Assembly (NCBI RefSeq): GCF_963666675.1
Contig: NZ_OY762929.1
Coordinates: 4,404,001 to 4,468,000, forward strand
Length of the DNA stretch: 64,000 bases
Direction: 5' to 3'
Origin: an uncultured Desulfobacter sp.
Lineage (GTDB): Bacteria > Desulfobacterota > Desulfobacteria > Desulfobacterales > Desulfobacteraceae
Shown piece by piece: positions 1 through 8,160 of this stretch (within the stretch, counting starts at the first letter, position 1; each line of letters starts with the position of its first letter). A model generated the notes under the pieces. That model was not told the origin of the DNA, searched no databases, and saw only the letters and a list, made by a program, of their open reading frames with translations. Position numbers and translations under genes: made by a program.

Positions 1-716
1 TTTAAGGCAATGGAATGAACCTGTTCGCCCAGATAGTTGTCGCCAATATCGTCAACGATGGTTTTTATCCCATCCACCTGGCGTTTTGAAGCCGGGACCG
101 CCCGCTGGTGAACCAAAAAGGAGAGGATTCTCCCGGCTTTGTCAACACACCAGGGCCAGAACTCCCGGCTGATATTGCTTTTTCTTAATTCGTGATAAAT
201 GATCCGGGGAAAATCCATCCGGATTTCGATGGCCCCTACTTTTTTGCCGTCATGCCGTATATCCCGGAGAAAATGAAGTGTATCCTTTTCAAGTCGGTAA
301 ACGATTCCATCAACCACATGCCTGGGGAATTCATTTTCACGAAGTTCGGAAATAAAAAAATAATTGCCCTGGCTGTTATACAGCTCCCGGGAAATCGATC
401 GGTTGAAGACCTGAATGGACGACAGGATGTGCTGGTATCTCGAATAAAACCGCCGGACCTGATTTGTAAGGTCATAATCCGGGGCATCCCGAACCAGCAG
501 GTCGTGAAAAGGAATGGTGGTCAGGGCATACTGGACATCTTCTTCGAATTCATCGGCAAATCCCTGGAGATTCCGGGCGCTGATATCCACCTGGTGCGAG
601 AGCATCTCAAAAATATGCTTTTTTTGCACGTCAACAATGACATGTACATTGTAGCCGGCAACAACAACCGAAATGAGCACAAACACAAGGGGAATGATCA
701 GGTATTCTTTTTTCAA
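1..716 (-). CDS. membrane-anchored periplasmic sensor protein, C-terminal part outside window
   Basis: The minus-strand frame is open from about 716 to the left edge, so about 238 N-terminal residues are visible and the output part is missing. There is no ATG in frame near the beginning. The frame is closed by TGA at 734-732, and TTG at 716-714 is the best start, 12 nt after a weak AAGG. Residues 5-22 form one membrane segment (LIIPLVFVLISVVVAGY); the following region, rich in charged helices and aromatic residues, would lie in the periplasm as a ligand-sensing domain. It starts about 20 nt after the Cache lipoprotein gene and so is very likely co-transcribed with it and the GGDEF-EAL gene. 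A histidine kinase, chemoreceptor or cyclase ending is possible; the family is not recognised. Confidence 0.6.
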   Translation of the reverse strand, partial: MKKEYLIIPLVFVLISVVVAGYNVHVIVDVQKKHIFEMLSHQVDISARNLQGFADEFEEDVQYALTTIPFHDLLVRDAPDYDLTNQVRRFYSRYQHILSSIQVFNRSISRELYNSQGNYFFISELRENEFPRHVVDGIVYRLEKDTLHFLRDIRHDGKKVGAIEIRMDFPRIIYHELRKSNISREFWPWCVDKAGRILSFLVHQRAVPASKRQVDGIKTIVDDIGDNYLGEQVHSIAL

Positions 717-735
717 GATGGTTTCCAACCTTCAT

Positions 736-1806
736 TCAGTAAATAATCTGTATCAGCTTCCAGTCCAGCTCGGGGATATCAACCGCCATGACACGAATCG
801 TTTGACCCGCGTTTTGAAATGTCACGTTACTAAGATTTTCCTGGAAGACGCGTTGGGCCATTTTCCGAACCTCCCGGGCCCTGCTTTTCAAAAGGTTATA
901 GTTATCTGTCCGATAGGTATCCGAACGGATGGTTTCCAGGTATTTATGCGTTTCCAAAGGAGGCAGGGACAGCAGTGCCGTCAGATGATCCTGGATGGAC
1001 ACGACGGTGGCCGATGCATCCAGCAGCACTAAATCCGCATTTTCCTTGTCAAGATAGCGATCGGTGATGATATTGATGGTGACATCCAGTCCGGGGACCC
1101 CTTCAAGTTCTCCGTACACATACACGGGCGCAATGGCTGAAACCATCCACCCCCTTCCCGCCGGATCCACATAAGGCTCCTTGACCCAGACCGCCTTTTT
1201 TTCCGGATTATGGGTCATATCGGCAAGATAATAAAAGTTGTATTGGGGAATTTCCATTTTGGGCTCATACTGGGTGATCACATCAAAATAGGGATATATA
1301 CGATTGTATGAATTTTTGTCGTTGTAATAGGCCTGAACGACTTCCGGATATTTTTCCACGATCTGCATCAGCTGCATTTCCAGGGGTTCTGTGCCGTAAA
1401 CGATTCGTTTGATCTTTTCGTCAACAGGCACAACTCCCGACACAAACACGGCACTTTTTCCATCATTCACCGGCTTGTAAAACACGCCGTTGTCATGGAG
1501 CCTGTATCGGGCCGAATCCGCAAGCGGGATATTTTCCGCCATGGTCCGGGGGACGTACAGGGCGGCCGTAAATTCAGCCAGGTTCGAGACAGCATTCCGA
1601 ATCGTCAAAAAATCATTATTGATCCGGTTTGCGACCCGGCCGAGTCTCTGGTAATCCATCGGCACTTTTTTTTCATCGGATTGCCCGCAGGAACAGCATA
1701 AGGCAACGGCCAGAAGGCAGACAGGCAAAAACAGCCGGCACCTCACGAAACTCATAAGATGTTCCAGGATGCCCCGATTGTGAGGCGACGTAACGAATGG
1801 ATTCAT
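736..1806 (-). CDS. Cache-domain (PDC sensor) lipoprotein
   Basis: 356 residues. The N-terminus has a hydrophobic signal (LFLPVCLLAVAL) followed by a cysteine cluster CCSCG, an atypical lipobox that suggests lipid anchoring. The body is a double PAS-like dCache sensor: the motifs YPYFD, FYYLAD, DPAGRGWM and GVPGLDVT are typical of the membrane-distal half of such domains. No output domain follows, so the protein probably binds a small ligand in the periplasm and passes it to a partner. The ATG at 1806 has a strong AAGGGGG ribosome site; an internal ATG at 1755 would give a more ordinary signal peptide. It lies between the GGDEF-EAL gene (72 nt upstream) and the truncated membrane sensor (19 nt downstream), so a three-gene signalling operon is likely. 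Confidence 0.75.
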   Translation of the reverse strand: MNPFVTSPHNRGILEHLMSFVRCRLFLPVCLLAVALCCSCGQSDEKKVPMDYQRLGRVANRINNDFLTIRNAVSNLAEFTAALYVPRTMAENIPLADSARYRLHDNGVFYKPVNDGKSAVFVSGVVPVDEKIKRIVYGTEPLEMQLMQIVEKYPEVVQAYYNDKNSYNRIYPYFDVITQYEPKMEIPQYNFYYLADMTHNPEKKAVWVKEPYVDPAGRGWMVSAIAPVYVYGELEGVPGLDVTINIITDRYLDKENADLVLLDASATVVSIQDHLTALLSLPPLETHKYLETIRSDTYRTDNYNLLKSRAREVRKMAQRVFQENLSNVTFQNAGQTIRVMAVDIPELDWKLIQIIY

Positions 1807-1878
1807 ATATCCCCCTTGTCATTGCATCTGCCGATGCTAAAGATCATGTGTGGTTGCAACACTCAAATGCCAAGTCGA

Positions 1879-4728
1879 TCAGGCACGTTCCAGCAACCAT
1901 AACTCAAGTTCGTCCAAGGGCATGGGCCGGGCAAACACATACCCCTGAATATCCATGTCACCCAGCTGATTCAAAATTTCCAATTGAATCTCATCTTCCA
2001 CGCCTTCGGCCACGATCCCCATGTTCAATTTATTGGCCATCAGAATAATGGTCTCAACCAGGGCAAGGGCATTTTCATCATCCACAATGTCGTCGATAAA
2101 GGATTTGTCAATTTTCAAGGTGGTTATGGGCATCTGTTTCAGATAGGCCAGGGAAGAATACCCCGTACCAAAATCATCAATGGCGGTTGAGATGCCGATG
2201 CGCGACAAATTTTCAAGCCGGGTCATGGTGGTCTTGATATCCCGCATCAGCAAAGATTCGGTGATCTCTATCTTCAGACGATCCGTCGGGTATGCGTTCT
2301 CTTTGATGATCGCTGCGGCCATTTTTTCAAATGCGGGTTCATCCATCTGCCGGGCGGAAACATTGACCGAGAGCACCAGGTCCAACCGGCTTTTTCCTCT
2401 TATGCCACAGGTCTGTTCAACCGCTTTTTTAAAAATCTGTTCGCCGATGGGAATGATCAGGCCGGACTCTTCGGCCAGGGGGATAAACCGGTCCGGCGGC
2501 ACAACGGTGCCATCGGGTTTTATCCAGCGCACCAGGGCTTCAAGACCCACAGGCTTTAGTGTCCTGATATTGACCTGGGGCTGGAAATAGACCTGGAATT
2601 CATCGTTTTCAATGGCCGTGCGCATGGCCATTTCCATCTCAATGCGCTGGTTGATTTTTTTGGCCATTTCCTCTTCGAACAGATAATATTTGTTACGGCC
2701 TTTGTCTTTTGAGTGGTACATGGCAAGATCGGCATGGCGAACCAGCGTGTCTGCATCATCCCCGTCTCCGGGGAAAACGGAGATACCGATGCTGCAGGTA
2801 ATGTGAAACAGTTTACCGTCGATATCAAAGGGGGCTGCAAACGCCTCCTGGATGCGTTTGACCAGGCCGATAATTTCCATCATATCGTCCACATCCGTGA
2901 CCATAATGATAAATTCATCTCCGCCGAGCCGGGCCACGGTGTCACTGGCCCGGGTGACGTTATCCAACCTTTCGGCGGCCTCTTTTAAGAGTTCATCGCC
3001 CTGGGCATGTCCGGCCGAGTCATTGACATCCTTAAAATTATCAAGATCAATGAAGATCAACTGGAGCATTTTTGTATCGCGCCGGGCCCGGGTGATGGCA
3101 TGTTCAAGCCGGTCTTTGAGCAGCGTCCGGTTGGGAAGACCCGTGAGGGGATCATGATAGGCCATATATTCAATCTGCTTTTCTTTGGTTTTCATTTCGG
3201 AAATATCATGGAATACGGCCACGTAATTTTTGGTCTCTCCATATTGATCCCGGACGGCACTGATGCTTAGAAATTCCGGGTAGGCCTGTCCGGATTTTTT
3301 ACGATTCCAGATCTCGCCGGACCAATGGCCTTTGACCGCCAGAGACTGCCACATGGTTTCATAAAAGTCGGGGTCATGCCGGTTCGATTTCAAAATCCGG
3401 GGGTTTTGTCCGACAGCTTCGCCGGCGCTGTAACCGGTGATGTCGGTAAAGGCTTGATTAACAGCCAGGATCTCTCCATCAGGATCGGTGATGGACATTC
3501 CCTCATTGGCATGTTCAAATACCTTTTCAAAAAGTTGTAGCCGAAGTTCAGTCTCTTTTCGGATCATATTTTCTGTAATCAAGTTTCTTTTATACGTCTC
3601 CAGGCGGCGGACAAATTCGTTGAAACTGGATTCAAGATCGCCGACTTCGTCATTACGCCGGCTTTCCAGCGGCTGCAGGTGCCAGTCCTGGTTCATATTG
3701 ACGTTTAAATGGTTGATCAGTCCGATCAGGGGCCGGGTAATTGTGGTACTTACCGCCAGGGAGACAAGGGCAATGACGGCAATGGAAACGGCCAGGATAA
3801 TAAAAAACATCCGCCGCATGTCAGAAAGCCTGGCAAAGGCTTTTTTGGTATAGGTTGACGAAGCAATGAACCAGTCAAACCCGGGGATGTAGTCAAACAC
3901 CATCAATTTTTCTTTAACGGACTGATCTCCAGGGTTTTTCCAGAAATAACGCAGCATCCCTTTTTTCTGTGCAATGATTTTGCGAATCTGTTTTTTATTT
4001 TCGCTTGTGGCATAATCATTCATGTTGCCGGTTAATTCAGGATGAATGATGAGGTCGGCCCGGCTGTCAAAAACAAACGAGTAACCGGTCCCAAAGATAT
4101 CCCTTGCCAGCACCTCCTCTTTAAAATCGGCCACCGAGACAAGCTGGGCAAATTCCGATTTGTACGACGATACGGAAATGATCCAGTCCCAGGGCTCAAA
4201 ATATGTCATGTGCAGGGCCTTGGCACGTTTTTCACTGTCCTGGGGGTTTTTCCACCAATATTCCAGATACCCGGTTTTCTGGGTCACTTGTTTCTGTATA
4301 AACCCTATTTCTGCTAACTTCTGCCCTTTTACATCTTGTTTCGGGTGAATTTTCACCTCACCTGCGCTGTCAAGAACATAGATGTACCCGGTTTGACCAA
4401 TTGTTTGGCTCAACAGCAACTTTGCCGCCCGCTCTTTTGCATCGTTCTCAGATATCAGATGCCCCTGGACATCCTGGTAGATGTGTTCAATGATTTCCAG
4501 ATTTTTTTCTGCTATCGTTCGCAGGCGAATTTTGATGGACACGCTTGCTGCGGTTTCGATCAGGCCTTTTATGGATTCGTTGGAAAGCGTCAACGCATTG
4601 ATTATCTGATCTTCAAGATAATTTTTTACATGGATATAGTACATGGTAAAGCCACATGAGAAAACAACCGTAGCCACAAATGAATAGATACAAAACAGCT
4701 TAAACCGTATGGACAGACGTTTTGGCAT
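1879..4728 (-). CDS. double-Cache, HAMP, PAS, GGDEF, EAL c-di-GMP enzyme
   Basis: 949 residues, inner membrane. Order: membrane segment at about 10-30, two tandem Cache-like sensor domains (about 35-200 and 205-308; both carry a GTGYxxVxDS or QTGYIYVLDS strand, an IHP motif and a WKNP motif), second membrane segment at about 310-332, HAMP, PAS at about 395-515, GGDEF at about 525-685 and EAL at about 695-945. The cyclase site LGGDEF is intact with an inhibitory RASD motif five residues before it. The phosphodiesterase residues also look intact (EALVRW, NVSARQ, EITES, DDFGTGYSSL, KIDKSF, QGYVFARP). Both activities are therefore possible; which dominates cannot be read from sequence. The sensor half is clearly paralogous to that of the histidine kinase at 25821-28088. 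First gene of the likely operon with the Cache lipoprotein. Confidence 0.93.
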   Translation of the reverse strand: MPKRLSIRFKLFCIYSFVATVVFSCGFTMYYIHVKNYLEDQIINALTLSNESIKGLIETAASVSIKIRLRTIAEKNLEIIEHIYQDVQGHLISENDAKERAAKLLLSQTIGQTGYIYVLDSAGEVKIHPKQDVKGQKLAEIGFIQKQVTQKTGYLEYWWKNPQDSEKRAKALHMTYFEPWDWIISVSSYKSEFAQLVSVADFKEEVLARDIFGTGYSFVFDSRADLIIHPELTGNMNDYATSENKKQIRKIIAQKKGMLRYFWKNPGDQSVKEKLMVFDYIPGFDWFIASSTYTKKAFARLSDMRRMFFIILAVSIAVIALVSLAVSTTITRPLIGLINHLNVNMNQDWHLQPLESRRNDEVGDLESSFNEFVRRLETYKRNLITENMIRKETELRLQLFEKVFEHANEGMSITDPDGEILAVNQAFTDITGYSAGEAVGQNPRILKSNRHDPDFYETMWQSLAVKGHWSGEIWNRKKSGQAYPEFLSISAVRDQYGETKNYVAVFHDISEMKTKEKQIEYMAYHDPLTGLPNRTLLKDRLEHAITRARRDTKMLQLIFIDLDNFKDVNDSAGHAQGDELLKEAAERLDNVTRASDTVARLGGDEFIIMVTDVDDMMEIIGLVKRIQEAFAAPFDIDGKLFHITCSIGISVFPGDGDDADTLVRHADLAMYHSKDKGRNKYYLFEEEMAKKINQRIEMEMAMRTAIENDEFQVYFQPQVNIRTLKPVGLEALVRWIKPDGTVVPPDRFIPLAEESGLIIPIGEQIFKKAVEQTCGIRGKSRLDLVLSVNVSARQMDEPAFEKMAAAIIKENAYPTDRLKIEITESLLMRDIKTTMTRLENLSRIGISTAIDDFGTGYSSLAYLKQMPITTLKIDKSFIDDIVDDENALALVETIILMANKLNMGIVAEGVEDEIQLEILNQLGDMDIQGYVFARPMPLDELELWLLERA

Positions 4729-4876
4729 ATTGAATCTTTATTTTTCCAGGTTGAGATTTGTAACCGGATAATATACCAAAAGTGTATTTCAAAACAATTG
4801 TTAAATCAAGGCGTTGTTTTTTACCGGCGTGATATCAAGATATTATTTTCAATAATGGAATTGTGTTGGGAAAAAG

Positions 4877-4990
4877 GCCCTTGCTCATAAGACAGGCAAT
4901 CTTTTGTAGGGGCAATCCCCCTGTGGTTGCCCCCGTTAGGGCAGGCACAGGAGGATTGCCCCTGCAATGGACGACGGTAGAATCAAGCCC
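4877..4990. repeat. dispersed ~110-bp REPIN/MITE-like repeat, copy 1 of 4
   Basis: Bounded by inverted ends GGCCCTTG and CAAGCCC. Inside are two inverted hairpin units: GTAGGGGCAA/TTGCCCC on the left and, on the other strand, a GGGCAAT...TGCC unit. The other copies are at 23026-23138, 37075-37183 (opposite orientation) and 46630-46741. The GTAG followed by a GC-rich hairpin is the usual head of REP sequences moved by RAYT (TnpA-REP) transposases; no such transposase is in the window. The rest of the 332-bp gap between the cyclase gene and mscS shows nothing else. Confidence 0.8.
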
Positions 4991-5060
4991 GGCGAAAGTC
5001 ATGGGAATTTTATGTTCATCATATCCCTAAAATCCCCATGACGTTTTAAGCGTAGGGGTA

Positions 5061-5900
5061 TTATGCTTTAGCTTCCTGGTACATATGAACATCCTGCTGG
5101 GGATAGGGAATGCTGATACCATTGGCATCAAAGGCAAGTTTTATATTCTCAGTGAGGGCAAAATAGACCGACCAGTACTCCGCTGTTTTAACCCAGGGAC
5201 GGACCACGAAATTAACACTGGAATCGGCAAGTTCCGACACGGCAACAAGCGGCTCGGGTGCAGGAAGAAGTCGCTTTTCCTCCGCCAGAACACCCTGAAT
5301 GACCTCTTTGGCTTTTTTGATATCATCATCATACCCAATGCCGATAACAAGATCGACCCGGCGGATGGGATTGGCCGTAACATTGGTAATGATATTGGAT
5401 GTAATACCGGCATTGGGAACGATCACTTTTTGATTATCCGGCGTCTTCAACTCTGTGGTAAACAGGGAAATGCCCACAACGGTACCGGCAACCCCGCCGA
5501 TATCCACATAGTCATCAACGCGGTAAGGTCTGAACAGCACCAGCATGACCCCCGAAGCAAAATTGGACAAAGAGTCCTTCAACGCAAGGCCGATGGCCAG
5601 GCCGGCGGCACCGACAATGGTCAGAAAGGAGGTGGTGTTGATGCCCAGTTGGCCTGCGGCGGCAATGACGATCACGACCATGCATGTATAGTAAATGATA
5701 CTGTCAAGGAACCGCACCAGCGTGATATCGATCTTGTTTTTTTCCATCAATTTCGAAATCAGGTTGGTCATTCTTCTGGCCAGCCATTTGCCGATTACCA
5801 GAATCAGCAGCGCGGCGAATATCTTTAACGAGTAAGTGGTTACCCAATAGGTCACCATCTCTATATATTTTTCAACGTTGATTTGCTTTAACCACTCCAT
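5061..5900 (-). CDS. mscS: small-conductance mechanosensitive channel, MscS family
   Basis: 279 residues, close to the 286 of E. coli MscS. Three membrane helices can be seen (about 22-42, 62-85 and 88-115). The third is the pore helix with the characteristic Gly/Ala packing (VGAAGLAIGLALKDSLSNFA), followed by the beta domain (RPYRVDDYVDIGGVAGTV) and the alpha/beta cytoplasmic vestibule. The channel opens under membrane tension on hypo-osmotic shock and releases solutes. The ATG is preceded by AAAGGAGA. A TTGACA at 6002-5997 with a poor -10 may be the promoter. Copy 1 of the structured leader element lies about 185 nt upstream in the same orientation. Confidence 0.93.
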   Translation of the reverse strand: MEWLKQINVEKYIEMVTYWVTTYSLKIFAALLILVIGKWLARRMTNLISKLMEKNKIDITLVRFLDSIIYYTCMVVIVIAAAGQLGINTTSFLTIVGAAGLAIGLALKDSLSNFASGVMLVLFRPYRVDDYVDIGGVAGTVVGISLFTTELKTPDNQKVIVPNAGITSNIITNVTANPIRRVDLVIGIGYDDDIKKAKEVIQGVLAEEKRLLPAPEPLVAVSELADSSVNFVVRPWVKTAEYWSVYFALTENIKLAFDANGISIPYPQQDVHMYQEAKA

Positions 5901-6084
5901 GTTGTCTCCTTTTAACTTTTCCTTAAGTGTATAAAACGGTTCTCCGGCCCGGCGTTTTTACCGATAATGGCATTACCTATATTTAAGTAAAAAAATTGTC
6001 AAATAAAACAAAAGGGTATAATCAATTTTTCCCGGCCGGTCAAAAGAAACAGCATTTTGTAATCCGGCTCAAAATCGGATATAG

Positions 6085-6182
6085 TTTTATAAGAAAGTCT
6101 GTGTAACCGACACAGATCTTTCAACTTTCGTTGTGGGCTGAGCCTGGGTGTTGATAGACCAGGCCGGCCAATGGCCGTTATA
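6085..6182 (-). promoter_or_regulatory. structured leader-like element, copy 1 of 4
   Basis: Read on the minus strand: a GGCCATTGGCC palindrome, a CCTGG/CCAGG hairpin, the linker CCCACAACG, then a 12-bp hairpin GAAAG-A-TCTGTGT / ACACAGA-CTTTC with a bulged A, then TTATAAAA. The overall order is shared with 7955-8056, 24832-24936 and 34451-34550, but the distal stem has a different paired sequence in each. Unlike the other three it does not abut a start codon: on this strand mscS begins 185 nt on, after another small hairpin (ATCCG/CGGAT). On the opposite strand the binding-protein gene begins 60 nt away. Confidence 0.6.
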
Positions 6183-6242
6183 TGTCAATTATACCATTTC
6201 GGCTTCATTGAAGCCTGTAAGGCACGGATATAAAGGATACCT

Positions 6243-7019
6243 ATGTTTAATTTTTTTTACGGACCCAGGCGCATTGCCCTACTTACCGGGGTTCTTTTTT
6301 TCCTGGCACAGCCATGGGCGGGAAGTGCTCCGGTGCTTAGGCTCGCCACAGATCCCTGCCCCCCCTACGCCTTGGGAAAAAAAGGCGGTGCGCTGGAAAG
6401 CGGGTATGCCCTATACATCGGCACAGAGGTGAGCAAACGCATCCACTGCATTTTAAAGGCCGATCTCCTGCCATGGAAACGGGTGCTGGTCTGCATGAAA
6501 AACGGCACCTACGATATGACCTTTCCCATTCAACGCAAACCGGAAAGACAGACTTTCATGATTTTTACGGATGTGATTCTTGAGGACCGGGTGTTCCTAT
6601 GGCACCTGAAAACCCGCAAGGACGATCTGTGCGCATGGCAAACCATCGATGACCTTCAACCTTACACCATTGGTATCGTTTCAGGCTATACCTACCGGGA
6701 CACGATGGACAACGCCATTGACAACGGCGTTATAAGGACAGAAAAAGTGAACTCGGCTGAATACAATTTTAAAAAACTTTTATGTAAACGATTTGATGGT
6801 TTTCTGGAGAGTGAATCCGTTGCGATGAGCTTTTTTCAAAAGTATCCGGAATACACAAACCATATCACCCACGCCCCCCGGATTGTATCCAAGGATGTGT
6901 TCAGAATCGGAATTTCAAAAAAATCACCGTTTGCGCAGATGCTGCCGGAGATCAACCGGGTGATCCGGGAAATGAAAGCGGACGGCACCATTGAACGGAT
7001 GATAGCAATGCCAAAATAA
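6243..7019 (+). CDS. periplasmic substrate-binding protein, SBP_bac_3-like
   Basis: 258 residues with a signal peptide (hydrophobic 10-22, likely cleavage after WAGS). The mature protein starts with LRLATDPCPPYA, the usual first strand of family 3 solute-binding proteins, and ends with a typical INRVIREMKADGTIERM helix. It contains three to four cysteines, unusual in such proteins. There is no adjacent ABC permease or ATPase, so it is an orphan; such orphans often serve as sensors or feed a distant transporter. The ATG has an AAAGGAT ribosome site. It converges with the GGDEF gene, 15 bp apart. The ligand cannot be inferred. Confidence 0.8.
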   Translation: MFNFFYGPRRIALLTGVLFFLAQPWAGSAPVLRLATDPCPPYALGKKGGALESGYALYIGTEVSKRIHCILKADLLPWKRVLVCMKNGTYDMTFPIQRKPERQTFMIFTDVILEDRVFLWHLKTRKDDLCAWQTIDDLQPYTIGIVSGYTYRDTMDNAIDNGVIRTEKVNSAEYNFKKLLCKRFDGFLESESVAMSFFQKYPEYTNHITHAPRIVSKDVFRIGISKKSPFAQMLPEINRVIREMKADGTIERMIAMPK

Positions 7020-7034
7020 AAAAATCAGACAAAA

Positions 7035-7937
7035 TCAACTCATATTTAGCCTGTATTTGACACAATTTCGCCCGCCCTCCTCCTTTGCCTCGTAGAGACT
7101 GAGATCGGCCATTTCAATGAAATCCTTTTCGGCTAAATCCGCAGTCGGGGTGACAACGGCGACCCCAAGGCTGATGGTGACACAGTCGGATATTTTTGAA
7201 GATGCATGGGAAATATTGAGCGCTTCCACCCGGGCGCGTATGCTTTCGGCCATGTTCAATGCGCCGTCAAGCCCGGTTTCGGGCAAGATGGCCGCAAACT
7301 CTTCGCCGCCATACCGGGCCGCCATATCCCGGGGCCTGCGCATACAGTCGTCAATGGCCCGGGCAATGCGTTTGAGACAGTCATCCCCGGCCCGATGCCC
7401 ATAGGTGTCATTGTAAAACTTAAAATGATCGACATCGCAAAGAATCAGGGCAAATTCCGTTCTTATTCGTTGGTGGGCAGCCCACTCCCGGCTCAAATAG
7501 ACATCAAACCGCCGGCGGTTGGCAAGCCCTGTGAGGCCGTCCTGGTTGGAGATCAGAATCAGTTTTTCGTTGGCCGCTTCCAAAGCGTTCTGGATCTCTT
7601 GCCGCTTTTTAATCTCAAGGGTCAGGGCCTCATTTTTTTCCTGAAGTTCTTTGGTTCGTTCCTCAACTTTCAACGCCAGATTTTTGGAATATTCATCTAT
7701 TTTTTCATAGGCTTGCTGCAACTCCTGGATTCTCATCTCCAGGGCAAATTCCCTGCCCTCTATTTTTACCAGCATAAAACCGATACTCTCGCTGAGTTCG
7801 GCAATCAGGGGGTGGCGCTCTCCCTTGGTTAATTCAAACAGAGCCTCAACATCCGTTTTGCCGTACTTTCCATAGGCAATAGCGCCGCACAACTCAATCA
7901 GCCGTTCAATATTGGTCAAATCATCATTGCTTTCCAT
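7035..7937 (-). CDS. soluble diguanylate cyclase with N-terminal coiled coil
   Basis: 300 residues from the ATG at 7937, which has an AGGGAT site; a TTG in frame at 7952 is less likely. Residues 1-50 are helical and of unknown type, 55-120 form a long heptad coiled coil (EERTKELQEKNEALTLEI), and 130-295 are a GGDEF domain that starts with the typical DGLTGLANRRRFD. The active site is GGEEF, a functional variant, and the inhibitory RPRD motif lies five residues upstream, so feedback inhibition by c-di-GMP is expected. No membrane segment is present; it is probably cytoplasmic and responds through a partner. Copy 2 of the structured leader element ends 17 nt upstream of its ATG. Confidence 0.9.
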   Translation of the reverse strand: MESNDDLTNIERLIELCGAIAYGKYGKTDVEALFELTKGERHPLIAELSESIGFMLVKIEGREFALEMRIQELQQAYEKIDEYSKNLALKVEERTKELQEKNEALTLEIKKRQEIQNALEAANEKLILISNQDGLTGLANRRRFDVYLSREWAAHQRIRTEFALILCDVDHFKFYNDTYGHRAGDDCLKRIARAIDDCMRRPRDMAARYGGEEFAAILPETGLDGALNMAESIRARVEALNISHASSKISDCVTISLGVAVVTPTADLAEKDFIEMADLSLYEAKEEGGRNCVKYRLNMS

Positions 7938-7954
7938 AAAAATCCCTGTCAATC

Positions 7955-8056
7955 TTTTATAAGTAAAGCGCCGTGTAACTGATACCGCGCTCTTAAACGT
8001 TGTTGAGAGCTGGGCCCAGGTGTCTCCGGGCCAGGTCGGCCATGGTCGTCATTACA
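7955..8056 (-). promoter_or_regulatory. structured leader-like element, copy 2 of 4, upstream of GGDEF gene
   Basis: Minus strand: palindrome around GACCATGGCC, a hairpin built from GGCCC/GGGCC in place of CCTGG/CCAGG, the linker CAACAACG, then AAG-A-GCGC paired with GCGC-CTT, then TTATAAAA. It is the most divergent copy, yet both helices are preserved with changed bases and the bulged A is kept. The end of the element is 17 nt from the ATG of the diguanylate cyclase. It is not a c-di-GMP-I or -II riboswitch by motif. Confidence 0.6.
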
Positions 8057-8160
8057 ATTATAGCAGGCGAAACATTTGAATATGATTTGATTAGGATGTG
8101 CCGGAATTGCGGCCTTGTCAAGGGGAATTAAAAATAGAATACAGTAAAAAAAATAAAACC

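Noticed and set aside
192..746. 184-codon plus-strand frame at the left end
   Set aside because: Antisense to the truncated membrane sensor, which has a membrane segment and continuous coding pattern to the edge.
5085..5828. 247-codon plus-strand frame
   Set aside because: Antisense shadow of mscS, whose protein sequence is unmistakable.
6085..6182. 23S rRNA 3'-end fragment because of GTTGATAGACC
   Set aside because: The match is about ten bases only; the copies vary in the loop and keep stems unlike 23S rRNA.
7955..8056. c-di-GMP riboswitch before the diguanylate cyclase
   Set aside because: Lacks the conserved blocks of class I and class II aptamers; it belongs to the four-copy family instead.
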